Source: Flavobacteriales bacterium UBA6057 (GTDB lineage Bacteria; Bacteroidota; Bacteroidia; Flavobacteriales_G; Salibacteraceae). From it: a stretch of 64,000 nt of DNA. The translations under genes were made by a program, and so were the position numbers. Position 1 is the first letter of the stretch, and every line of letters starts with the position of its first letter. The DNA lies in contig DIYJ01000011.1 of NCBI GenBank assembly GCA_002428995.1, positions 310,001-374,000 on the forward strand, in the 5' to 3' direction. Shown piece by piece: positions 47,054 to 55,716 of the stretch. The notes beneath the pieces are model-generated. The model was not told where the DNA came from. It searched no databases and saw only the letters and a list, made by a program, of their open reading frames with translations.

Positions 47054-49111
47054 TCAGTTCAAATTCTGAGTTTCAAGGTCAAAGTTTGTCAGAACCACAC
47101 CGTGAGTAGCTCCGATGGCCATCCGCATTTCTTCCATGTTCTTCTCCCGCTCTTCGCTGTCCACTTCTGAGAAGGTACCGAAGTTGGGATCGATGTACTC
47201 TCGGATCTGCTCGGCAGAGTTTTCCTGATAGTAGGTGGTGACGGCATCTTCTGAGGACTCGCCTGTTTGTTCTTCAAACACTTTGCTGAAGGGTTTCAGT
47301 CCAAACTTTTCCATCACGAGGTTGGTAGAGCGAAGAGAACCTTCCACCCAGCCTTGATAATCAGAAAAAGCCTCGTTGCAGGTGTAAAGGTTAGGCAAAG
47401 GTTCAATCAATGTTTGCTGTGTTTGATCGTCCTGAGCGTTCAGTGCCCACTGGTGCACTCCATAGCCAAATCGCTCGCTGGCCTCTTCTCCGATGGAGGT
47501 GCTACCAGCCCAGATTCTGGCACTGGTCAGCACCGGAGCTGGAACGTAGGAAGTGTTGAATACCTTCTTGAAATACTCGGTAGCCACTTCAACGATGCGC
47601 TGCGAAGCAGCATACATGGTTTGAGGTACCTTTTGATTTTGTTCTTCCTGCATCGTTGAGCTGAAGAGTGGTCCATTGTTTTGCAAGCCCAACCAGTAGT
47701 TCACATTCATGAAATCGCAGTAGATGGTCAGGGCTGCAGGTTTGCTGTACTTCTTCACGTTGATGATGTCCAGCTTTTCCTGGATCTCCGGATCGATGGG
47801 CTGCCCGGTAGAGTTCATGTAGTCTTCGTATTCCAAAGCTGCGGCAAGCTCTGCATCTACAGCATAGAAGGGATAAATGGATCCAACGGGCAGATCAGCG
47901 AAGTTGGGACCGAAGGCCACTGTTCCGTTTTCGTTCAACGCATCGATGCCCCACCAGGCGCGGTCGTAGTAGAGGTTGATTTTTACCAAAGGTTGGTTTG
48001 TGGCTGTCTGCAGCGTGTTCCAGAGCTCTTTGGATACATTATCCTCCAGCTTGTTGAAAGCATTGGAGCGCACAAAAAGTGTTTCCAGTGCCAGGCGGGG
48101 CAGGGCCAGGATCACTTTCTTGGCTTGGATGGTGCCGGAAGAATGGGGCGAGTTGTCTTCCTCGTTGAACACCACATAGTTGAGGCTGTAACCCAGCTCC
48201 GAGGTGTCAAGACTGTCCACGGTGGTATTGAGGAAAATCGAGTTTGCTCCGACCTGCGCAGCCAATGCATTGGGAAGGGTGCTGAATCCTTCGCTCAAGG
48301 TTCTGAATTGCGGATTGGCAGGGAACTCCTTCAGCAACTGATAAGCTACACCACCGTTCATTTGCGAAAGGAAGGTGCCATTGAATCCCGAAGATTGATA
48401 GACCATCTGAATTGCCTCGTTGGTATAGCCCATGTTGGAGTAGAGGTTCCAAAGCGACCAGTCTTTCATTTTGGTTCCTTCCCACTGGCAATTCAAACGG
48501 AAGTCGCCCCAGTAGTCTGGCCCCTTCCGGTCTTCTGTTTTGGGATAACGGGCAATGAATTCAGGATTGGCAGCCAGAATCCTGTTATAGACCGTGTTCA
48601 CAATTTCGGAAGGTGTCTGATTGATTTCCGGATCTGAAAGGTTGTACAATTCCGGCCAGGTGACTTCGGCTTCCATCTGGTTAAAAGGCACACCCCTGAA
48701 GTAGAGGCGGTTGTTGCCATCGCTGTTCATGGGAAAGGGAACGATCTGGTTGGCGATGATGGTGCCGTCTGAATTCGGCTGGCCTTGTTCGGCAATGGGA
48801 AGGGTCATAAACAGCGCCATCAGGTTATCCATGCTGTCAAACGTGAAGCGCATGCCACCCTCTTCCTCTTTCACATCGATTTCCTTTCCTCCAACTCCCT
48901 CGAATTTCACCAGATCCGAATCCAGCCTTCCACCGGTTCGGTTCAGTTTTTCGAGGATGACGATGTCTTTGGGATCGATGTTCGCTTCATTGATCAGGCG
49001 CCAGGCCGAATACAGACCGGCCATACCGGCTCCAACGATGACTACTTCTGCTTGCTTAGGTATTTGATGCCCTTCGGCATGCTTGAGATCGGAGACTCTA
49101 AAATGGGACAT
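47054..49111 (-). CDS. FAD-dependent amine oxidase-like oxidoreductase
   Basis: This is a 685-residue flavoprotein. The dinucleotide-binding motif VVIVGAGMAGLYSAW is near residues 23-37, followed by the glutamate-ending strand IVILEK and the RTGGRLDSD motif, which together define the flavin amine oxidase family. The C-terminal flavin contact region reads LYTCNEAFSDYQGWVEGSLRS, again family-typical. These enzymes oxidise amines or L-amino acids with release of H2O2 and ammonia. There is no signal peptide, so it is probably cytoplasmic. The substrate is unknown. It is a single gene with its own terminator and is divergent from the pappalysin-like gene across 476 bases. Confidence 0.9.
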   Translation of the reverse strand: MSHFRVSDLKHAEGHQIPKQAEVVIVGAGMAGLYSAWRLINEANIDPKDIVILEKLNRTGGRLDSDLVKFEGVGGKEIDVKEEEGGMRFTFDSMDNLMALFMTLPIAEQGQPNSDGTIIANQIVPFPMNSDGNNRLYFRGVPFNQMEAEVTWPELYNLSDPEINQTPSEIVNTVYNRILAANPEFIARYPKTEDRKGPDYWGDFRLNCQWEGTKMKDWSLWNLYSNMGYTNEAIQMVYQSSGFNGTFLSQMNGGVAYQLLKEFPANPQFRTLSEGFSTLPNALAAQVGANSIFLNTTVDSLDTSELGYSLNYVVFNEEDNSPHSSGTIQAKKVILALPRLALETLFVRSNAFNKLEDNVSKELWNTLQTATNQPLVKINLYYDRAWWGIDALNENGTVAFGPNFADLPVGSIYPFYAVDAELAAALEYEDYMNSTGQPIDPEIQEKLDIINVKKYSKPAALTIYCDFMNVNYWLGLQNNGPLFSSTMQEEQNQKVPQTMYAASQRIVEVATEYFKKVFNTSYVPAPVLTSARIWAGSTSIGEEASERFGYGVHQWALNAQDDQTQQTLIEPLPNLYTCNEAFSDYQGWVEGSLRSTNLVMEKFGLKPFSKVFEEQTGESSEDAVTTYYQENSAEQIREYIDPNFGTFSEVDSEEREKNMEEMRMAIGATHGVVLTNFDLETQNLN

Positions 49112-49587
49112 TTTGAATGGTTTATGGGTTTACGAAATCATTGTTCAATGCATCGATCGAACCGAAACAAAGTCGGTAGGATGAATTCAACACATCGTTA
49201 CAATGGTATTGAATTGAATAACGTTTAACGAACATGTGTGTAATTATTCACGAAAGGTTAATCGGCTGCCTTCGATGGACGAGTCCCTCTTTCTCGAGAC
49301 CATCTGTTTGCTCCATTGCCCTCTTTCCATTCGTCCATCTTGTGATTTGATGAATCCGGTTCGTACATGCAGCCTGCTGGTTCGTCCATTAAGCCGTGAT
49401 TTCATTCACTTCTGTCGCATTGAATTTGATCTTCACACTGTGCATTCGAGGTCTGGTTGTCTCCCTTCGAGTGCATAAAAGACATCCGAGCGAATACCGA
49501 AAAGCTCCAAAAGAGTAGGTGAAAACAAACGATGATTTCTTCACCTGTGCATAACGGGTGAAGTGTTCTTTTTAAACTCAAACGACC
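49112..49587. other. Divergent intergenic region, 476 bp
   Basis: This region lies between the amine oxidase (minus) and the pappalysin-like gene (plus) and has no credible coding content. The 8-mer TCGTCCAT occurs at 49331-49338 and 49382-49389, and inverted (ATGGACGA) at about 49275. These could be sites for a shared regulator. No convincing -7 element is visible for either gene. Confidence 0.45.
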
Positions 49588-52308
49588 ATGAAATTGAAGA
49601 AGATCAGAGCTCTGATGGGAGCTTTGTTGTGCCTGAGCATGGGAACCATGGCGCAGGACATAGAACCGGAAACTCCGGAGCACATGTTGAACCTGCCTTA
49701 TGCAGGCAACAACGACTATTTGTACAACCTCCTGGAACAGCATGGTTACACGCTGGAAGGCAAACGGATTGGCCAGGTTCCCGATCCACTGGGGCAACTC
49801 CGCGATTTCAGATTGGAGCAGGCCAGTGATGAAACCGAGGAAAATACAGGAGCAGAATCCGGAACGACCTACGGACGCGATGGTGTGACGGAGGGAATTT
49901 GGCGGGTTCCGGTTTCGGTGTGGGTTTACCGTACCAACAGTGGTACTGGTGGCGCCACGGAAGATCAGATTGGCCAATGGCTCAATGATGTAAACGATGA
50001 ATACCGCTGGGACAATACCGGGGTTCAGTTCTACCTCAAGTGTGACGTCACATTTGTGGATGATGACAACTGGAATGTGTGTGACATTGGTGACATGCCC
50101 ACCATGTGGTCCACCTACCGCGAAAACAATACGATCAACCTCCATTTTGTAGACGGCCTCACGTTTAACTCCGGGCAGAATCTGGACTTTGGGGTCTCGT
50201 CTTATCCTAAGCACTCGGCACTCAACTATGAGGGTTGGATGTCCAGTACCATTGACATCACCTCCGGTCAGGACTTTCACAAGGTGATTGTCCGCCACCT
50301 GGCGCATTGCCTGCGGAACCTTGATACTCACTCGTGGGGTCAAACTCCGCTCAATGGCAACTCATTTGTCGCTAACCCATACAATGAGTACACAAACAAG
50401 GATGCTACCAACTGCACGATGGAATCGGTTTCCCGTACAAGAACCCAATGGTTTCCATGTACCATGATGGGCTTAAAGAAGTGTGACGTCAATGGGGATT
50501 TTCTTTGTGATACTGAGGCTGACCCCTTACTGGTAGGATTGGTAGACATTAATACCTGTCAATACACCGGCATCGGAGAGGACAACTGGAATGATGCCTG
50601 GCAACCAGACGTATCCAACTTCATGTCCTTAGCACCCCACAAATGCCGTCACGACTTCACGGCTGGCCAGGTTGGAGTGATGCTAGATCATCTCATCAAT
50701 GGGAACATCGCGAATCCCGGTGCGATGGTTCAGAATGATTTTGACGTGTATGAAAACGACAACAGCGCTACACTGGCCCGGGACATCATGCTCGGGGAGC
50801 GGCAGCATCACACCTTCCACTGGCAAACCAAGGCCGATGGAACCTGGGAGTCGTCCTGCGATGAAGATTGGGCCAAGCTCGAGATCTCTGCTACGACATC
50901 CGTTCGAGTTTACACCTCTGAAGTACCCGGCCGACCAACTCCGAACACAAAACTCTGGCTGTATGATGCTTCCCTGAACCAGCTTGCCTACAACGATGAT
51001 TTCGGAGGTACGGGCTTATCTCAGGTGGAAGTAGGACAATTGCCTGTTGGTACCTATTACATCAAGGTGGGGAATAAGAGCAACTTCCCAAGCGCTGACT
51101 CGCGTGGGCATTATTACCTGGATGTGGAATACGGCTTCTGCGATCCTATTTGCCCTGCTTTTGGCAACAACATCGTGGCAAACCCCTCGTTCACCACGGC
51201 TATTCCGTATTGCTCCGGAGCAGGTGGCTTCACTTCGGATTTTACTCAAGATTGCCAGATATCGAATGGTTTGGAGGGCATCGCGGCCTACACGGTAACG
51301 GATAATCCAACACTTTGGAACTCCAGCTGGTCAGCCACGGATCACACACCCGGAGGAAACACTTCCATGTTGGTCGGCACTATTCCCGGGGCTACTGACC
51401 TGAAGGTTTGGAAGACAGATGTCTATGTGGAGAAGGGAAAGAACTACTATGCCAGTGTTTGGGTCAAGCGATTGAATTTTGATTTCCCGGAGTTCCAGGT
51501 TTTGCTTGGGATTGAAGATCCATCCGGAACGATCATCATGACATCTAATGTTGTTGAGTCAGCCGATGGATGGGTGAAGGTCTGTGGAAATCACCGGGCC
51601 ACTTCTACCGGGAATAAGGAGCTGTTCATCCTCATCAAGCGACACCGCAGGCTTTTGCCACCGGCCGAGGAACGCGCTTTTGCCGTGGACGATATCGAGT
51701 TCAGATTGGCTGGCCCGGCTGTAAATGCAGGAGCGGATCGCGACAAGTGTCCGGGAACTCCGGTCGTTTTGTCCACGCAGCTGGTGAGTGGCTACAGCTA
51801 TCAGTGGCACTACCTTCAGGGTACAACCTGGGTTTTTGCCGGAAATTCCAATTCGCTAACCGTCAACGATCATGTGACGCGTACCTATCGTGTAACGGTC
51901 ACTCAGGGAAGCTGTGTAGCTTCCGATGAGGTGCTGGTCACTGCCAGAAGTTCAAGTCACGCTGCCTGTTCCGGAGGCGGTACGGGTGGAGGCTCAGGAG
52001 GAGGTGGTGGTGCCGAAGCTGGCAAATCACTCACAGATGCTACCGGTGAAGACCTCCAGACAGCTTTCACGCTCTTTCCAAATCCTGCGAATGAATCGGT
52101 AACCCTACGGATCGTTTCCTCTGATCAGCGTGCCAAGTCCATTGAGGTACTCAGCTTAGGTGGGCAGCGACTGAAGCTTGAAGCCAAGGTGGCATCGGAT
52201 GGTGATGTGGTGTTGCCCATCCATGACCTCGCCAATGGAGTATACCTCATCCGATTGCTCCATCAGGGACAAATGCTGAGTCAGGAGCGCTTAGTGATCA
52301 TGCGCTAA
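49588..52308 (+). CDS. T9SS-secreted pappalysin-like (M43) protein with degenerate zinc site
   Basis: This is a 906-residue exported protein. A signal peptide (MKLKKIRALMGALLCLSMGTMAQ) and a propeptide-like stretch are followed by a domain with the pappalysin (M43) pattern. That pattern includes CDVNGDFLCDTEADP, TCQYTG, PDVSNFMS (Met-turn) and KCRHDFTAGQ. Where the family has HExxHxxGxxH, this protein reads RHLAHCLRNLD (residues 236-246, bases 50293-50325), so the first His, the Glu, the Gly and the third His are all lost. A PPC-like domain, a carbohydrate-binding-like jelly roll, an Ig-like domain, a Gly-rich linker and a T9SS sorting domain (LFPNPANESVTLRI ...) follow. It is probably a non-catalytic binding protein. 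Confidence 0.85.
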   Translation: MKLKKIRALMGALLCLSMGTMAQDIEPETPEHMLNLPYAGNNDYLYNLLEQHGYTLEGKRIGQVPDPLGQLRDFRLEQASDETEENTGAESGTTYGRDGVTEGIWRVPVSVWVYRTNSGTGGATEDQIGQWLNDVNDEYRWDNTGVQFYLKCDVTFVDDDNWNVCDIGDMPTMWSTYRENNTINLHFVDGLTFNSGQNLDFGVSSYPKHSALNYEGWMSSTIDITSGQDFHKVIVRHLAHCLRNLDTHSWGQTPLNGNSFVANPYNEYTNKDATNCTMESVSRTRTQWFPCTMMGLKKCDVNGDFLCDTEADPLLVGLVDINTCQYTGIGEDNWNDAWQPDVSNFMSLAPHKCRHDFTAGQVGVMLDHLINGNIANPGAMVQNDFDVYENDNSATLARDIMLGERQHHTFHWQTKADGTWESSCDEDWAKLEISATTSVRVYTSEVPGRPTPNTKLWLYDASLNQLAYNDDFGGTGLSQVEVGQLPVGTYYIKVGNKSNFPSADSRGHYYLDVEYGFCDPICPAFGNNIVANPSFTTAIPYCSGAGGFTSDFTQDCQISNGLEGIAAYTVTDNPTLWNSSWSATDHTPGGNTSMLVGTIPGATDLKVWKTDVYVEKGKNYYASVWVKRLNFDFPEFQVLLGIEDPSGTIIMTSNVVESADGWVKVCGNHRATSTGNKELFILIKRHRRLLPPAEERAFAVDDIEFRLAGPAVNAGADRDKCPGTPVVLSTQLVSGYSYQWHYLQGTTWVFAGNSNSLTVNDHVTRTYRVTVTQGSCVASDEVLVTARSSSHAACSGGGTGGGSGGGGGAEAGKSLTDATGEDLQTAFTLFPNPANESVTLRIVSSDQRAKSIEVLSLGGQRLKLEAKVASDGDVVLPIHDLANGVYLIRLLHQGQMLSQERLVIMR

Positions 52309-52815
52309 TTCAAGTCTCTGTTGTTTCCTTCAAATGGCTTGGTCAAGATGCGATCGGGCCATTTGTATTTCCAGACTAGGATCAAAAGACCCACCAATTC
52401 GAAAGTTCACAAACCCCAATGAATGACCTTATGATCTAATCACCTAAAATGACTATCCGCATGTTTACCCTGGTTAATCCAACAGGTAGAGTTAGATGGT
52501 TTTTACTCCTTCTACTTTGTCTTGACACAAAGTAGAGCAAATGTCAAGGCTGCCATCTTTTTGTGACCAGAGGGCGAATCGAAATTTCAGCTTGCCGCGA
52601 TTTAAACTTGTTCGCGTTTTACGCGACCTTCAAACACTAAATCGCTGCGCGAGGCCAACGCGCAATTTCTCTTCGATCTGGTGCCCACAAAAAGAAAAAG
52701 GCCGACTTCGTGCTCTGCCTAAATTCATCAGCTAATTTTCTGATTATCTGACCTCAAAGTACTCTTCAGGGTAAATAAGCGGATAGTCATTGCACCTAAT
52801 CAACACATGATCTGA
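52309..52815. other. Intergenic region holding a palindromic element, 507 bp
   Basis: This space lies between two convergent T9SS genes. It has no protein-coding frame that resembles a gene; the one ORF at 52541-52735 lies inside the palindrome and has no recognisable content. Most of it is the nested inverted-repeat element at 52448-52791. Confidence 0.7.
52448..52791. repeat. 344-bp nested palindromic element with 25-bp inverted ends
   Basis: The terminal arms at 52448-52472 and 52767-52791 match in inverted orientation at 23 of 25 bases. Inside them lie further pairs around the same centre (near 52620). These are CTTTTTGTG 52557-52565 with CACAAAAAG 52686-52694, GAAATT 52581 with AATTTC 52664, GCGATTTA 52597-52604 with TAAATCGC 52638-52645, and CGCGT 52613-52617 with ACGCG 52621-52625. 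A side hairpin (CTACTTTGT/ACAAAGTAG) lies at 52512-52535. This looks like a MITE-like or other non-coding mobile repeat that would fold into one long hairpin. Similar non-coding repeats occur in Bacteroidota genomes from memory only. Confidence 0.75.
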
Positions 52816-54231
52816 TCATCGAATCACCAGCCGCGATTGCTTTCCTTCCTCCGTCCTAAGTACGTAGTTGCCCGGAGTCAATTCCCGGACATCCAGGGTA
52901 GCGGTATTCCTCCGTTTCAGAATCAACTGCCCCTGCATGTTGAACAAGGAGAAATTGATGGGCTCATCAAATTGAACTTGATCAGAGGCTGGATTTGGAT
53001 AAAGCATCAACTCATCGCTGGAGCTGTTGATTTCGTTGACCCCATTGATCAAATCATTCAGGTAAAGAATGGCTGTGTCACCGTTTTCGGTTGTGCCACC
53101 CACAAAGAAGATATCCTGATCCTCATCTCCATCGAAGTCGGCAACGACAATACCACCGTCATAGAGGTCAGGAAATGCACTGGTGTCGATAGTAGAGAGG
53201 ATTCCTGCGCCATTATTTAGGTATAGGTTTGTGATTGCACTGCTACCGGAGTTTGCAGTCCAGCCACGAATAATGGCATCTGGAGCACCGTCATTATCAA
53301 GGTCTTCAATGACTACCTTGCTATAACCTACATCGATGAAGTCGCTGGGAATGATTTCTGTGAACACTCCGCTGCCGTTGTTTTCAAATTGAGCGGCAAC
53401 GGAACTACCTACACCCAATTCACCGGTGATGATGATATCCAAATCACCGTCATCATTCATATCGTGCATCGCTGTTGCACCTGTCTGAATATCAGGAAGG
53501 GAATGACCGAATAGCTCGGTAAATACACCGTTCCCATCGTTGGTGTAAACCAATGTGTTTTCAGAGCCTCCCACGAGCCGATTTCCAGTAATTACAAGGT
53601 CAAAGTCATTGTCTCCATCCAGATCTCCGAACTCCACAGAAGAGTGGTACAATCCTGGAAACGTATTCATGGTTGAAGGAGTGAATCCTGCATTACCATC
53701 GTTTAGATAGAGTCTTGTGACGGGTAGCCCAACGGGTTGACGCCCCGTTACTAACAGATCTAAATCACCGTCTCCATCGACATCCGCATAATCAGAAGCC
53801 CCAAAAAGGAATCCCGAAATTGAATCGGTCGGACTGCCGGAAAATGTTCCTGTACCATCGTTGAGATAGAGGAGGCTTATCCGACCCGAATTCTCTGTTA
53901 GCCCAAAGCAGAAGATGTCCAGCGCATTGTCTCCGTTAAAATCGGCAAGGTGTAAATCACCATTGACTGCACCTTCAAAGGTGGAGGCGGTGTCAAGTGT
54001 GAACAAGCCTGAGCCATCATTCAGATAGAGCTGGACAAGAACACCATTACCAACTTGAGCTCCGGTTGTGAAAAGGTCAATATCGCCATCGTTGTCCATG
54101 TCACCAGCCGCTGCGTTGGCAAGTATCATGGGAACGAAAGGTTGGTTTGTGGAAGGGATGAATCTCAATTGTTGTGCCATGCCAGACGCGGCAAACACAC
54201 ATGTAAAAAGGATTGTCAGGGAGTGCTTCAT
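52816..54231 (-). CDS. T9SS-secreted FG-GAP/VCBS repeat protein
   Basis: This is a 471-residue exported protein with a signal peptide (MKHSLTILFTCVFAASGMAQ), then about seven blades of the FG-GAP/VCBS type. Each blade has a calcium loop such as GDMDNDGDIDLF, ADVDGDGDLDLL or HDMNDDGDLDII and a YLNDGxGxF strand, enough for a seven-bladed propeller. The last ~75 residues are a T9SS type A sorting domain (LYPNPASDQVQFDEP ... GNYVLRTEEGKQSRLVI). Such propellers serve binding or scaffolding at the cell surface. It is a single gene convergent with the pappalysin-like gene across the palindromic element. Confidence 0.88.
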   Translation of the reverse strand: MKHSLTILFTCVFAASGMAQQLRFIPSTNQPFVPMILANAAAGDMDNDGDIDLFTTGAQVGNGVLVQLYLNDGSGLFTLDTASTFEGAVNGDLHLADFNGDNALDIFCFGLTENSGRISLLYLNDGTGTFSGSPTDSISGFLFGASDYADVDGDGDLDLLVTGRQPVGLPVTRLYLNDGNAGFTPSTMNTFPGLYHSSVEFGDLDGDNDFDLVITGNRLVGGSENTLVYTNDGNGVFTELFGHSLPDIQTGATAMHDMNDDGDLDIIITGELGVGSSVAAQFENNGSGVFTEIIPSDFIDVGYSKVVIEDLDNDGAPDAIIRGWTANSGSSAITNLYLNNGAGILSTIDTSAFPDLYDGGIVVADFDGDEDQDIFFVGGTTENGDTAILYLNDLINGVNEINSSSDELMLYPNPASDQVQFDEPINFSLFNMQGQLILKRRNTATLDVRELTPGNYVLRTEEGKQSRLVIR

Positions 54232-54422
54232 GCTCAGTAAGCTAGAGGTGTTTAATTAAGCAAGGGTGAGGCCTATAAACCTGAAGTGAAGACTTGATAC
54301 CTGGATTGAAGGTTGGCCCTAAAAGCCAAAAAAGAAAACGGAGCGAGGGAAGTTGCAACTGTTTTAGAAAGGCTACCCCAATAGTTCGTGTATCAACCTT
54401 TTTCTGCCTTCCTGGTCCCAGG

Positions 54423-55472
54423 CTACATATCCACATCATTAATGTTTTCGAACGGCTCGGGAATGTTGGCCGCGTCTTCGTCAATGATCTGCAACAGATC
54501 TCTTGTAATTCCCCGGGAAATGTTTGAGATCGGGACATCATTTGGAGAACCTTCAAAGGGGTTCTCTCCAGCCAGGCCAATGCGCAACATGGTATTGAAT
54601 ACCCAGATCACGATCACGGTAAAGGGAATGTTGAGCCACACAAAGTAGGTCCCGATGAAGGGATTTGTTTCCGCAATGTTGTGCCCCATATTCGCGAAAG
54701 AAGGGATGATTGCCATGGGAAGCAGCCACATGAAAATGTGAACGAAATGGTACCCGATGCTGCCATATTGTTTCGGGTATGGGAAGTTTTTGATGCGTTC
54801 AGATTTTCCCTGAAGCGCTGTAAGCTCTTGAAGAATCTGCTGCATATTCAGCAAGCTGAAGTCCCAAATCTTCTTTTCATCTGTGAGAGCCCTCAGGTGC
54901 TTTGACTGCAAGCTGGTGATGGCATTCGGCTTATTGTCTTTAGACATCACATAGCTAAACTCCTCCTCAGAGAGGTAAGGCCTGAGTTCGTCTTCAAGGC
55001 TTGTTGTGAATTCAGGAACATGGTAACCAAAGACGTTTTTCTTGTGGATCGAATCGTAGGAAGCTTCCCATGATTTTTTGCTTCGCATCGCGTAGCGCAG
55101 TGCCGTTAACCATGCAATGTGGCGATGCGTGATGGTTCTCAACGCATCCGACTCATCCTTGATTGCATCCGAACGATGCATGTAAAAGCTGTCTTTGACG
55201 GTGATGATCAGTGAGCGAGATGCATTTACAATTCCTCCCCAGATTTTTCGTGCCTCCCAGATTCGATCATAGGCAGCATTGTTTTGAAAACCTACCATGA
55301 AGGCCACAGCTGTGCCTATAAGCCCAACAGGTGTCAAGGGAACCTGCAACCATTTGATACCCACAATCTCGTAAAGAACCGTGATGATGGTAGCCAGGAC
55401 AACGAAGAATATGAGCTCTCGCTTGGTCCAAATCAATACTCTCTTGAACGGGTATCGCCTCTGTACGTACAT
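54423..55472 (-). CDS. Bestrophin-family anion channel
   Basis: This is a 349-residue membrane protein of the bestrophin (UPF0187) family. Its features are a short N-terminal segment (QRRYPFKRVLIWTKRELIFF), membrane helices, and the conserved core VGFQNNAAYDRIWEARKIWGGIVNASR. A late helix pair (WLLPMAIIPSF, WLNIPFTVIVIWVFNT) and the family's ENPFEGSPNDVPIS motif (acidic, after the last helix) complete it. Bacterial homologues form pentameric ion channels in the inner membrane. It stands alone, about 190 bases from the FG-GAP gene in the same direction. Confidence 0.93.
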   Translation of the reverse strand: MYVQRRYPFKRVLIWTKRELIFFVVLATIITVLYEIVGIKWLQVPLTPVGLIGTAVAFMVGFQNNAAYDRIWEARKIWGGIVNASRSLIITVKDSFYMHRSDAIKDESDALRTITHRHIAWLTALRYAMRSKKSWEASYDSIHKKNVFGYHVPEFTTSLEDELRPYLSEEEFSYVMSKDNKPNAITSLQSKHLRALTDEKKIWDFSLLNMQQILQELTALQGKSERIKNFPYPKQYGSIGYHFVHIFMWLLPMAIIPSFANMGHNIAETNPFIGTYFVWLNIPFTVIVIWVFNTMLRIGLAGENPFEGSPNDVPISNISRGITRDLLQIIDEDAANIPEPFENINDVDM

Positions 55473-55716
55473 GCTTTAACTTTTTACAAAAAAGGGGAAC
55501 CCATTTGATATATGGATGAATACGCGATGTTGATTGGATCTTTTCCGGCAAGTAAGATTGCTTCATTACCTTTATTGGACTGGCATTGACTTTTTTTCCA
55601 TGCCACTTGCATTTGAGTTCTCATCCCTTCATTGGGATCTTTTTAACTGCAACCTCTTTGAATTGCTAACACTCGGCTTGATACACTCGTCTCACTATCC
55701 ACCTTGCTTGATTCCT

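Noticed and set aside
49402..50343. Minus-strand 313-codon frame overlapping the pappalysin-like gene
   Set aside because: The plus-strand gene has a signal peptide, recognisable domains and a T9SS tail over the same bases; the minus frame has none.
52541..52735. Small gene inside the palindromic element
   Set aside because: The 64-codon frame is created by the palindrome, has no ribosome-binding site or protein-like pattern, and the bases are explained by nested pairing.
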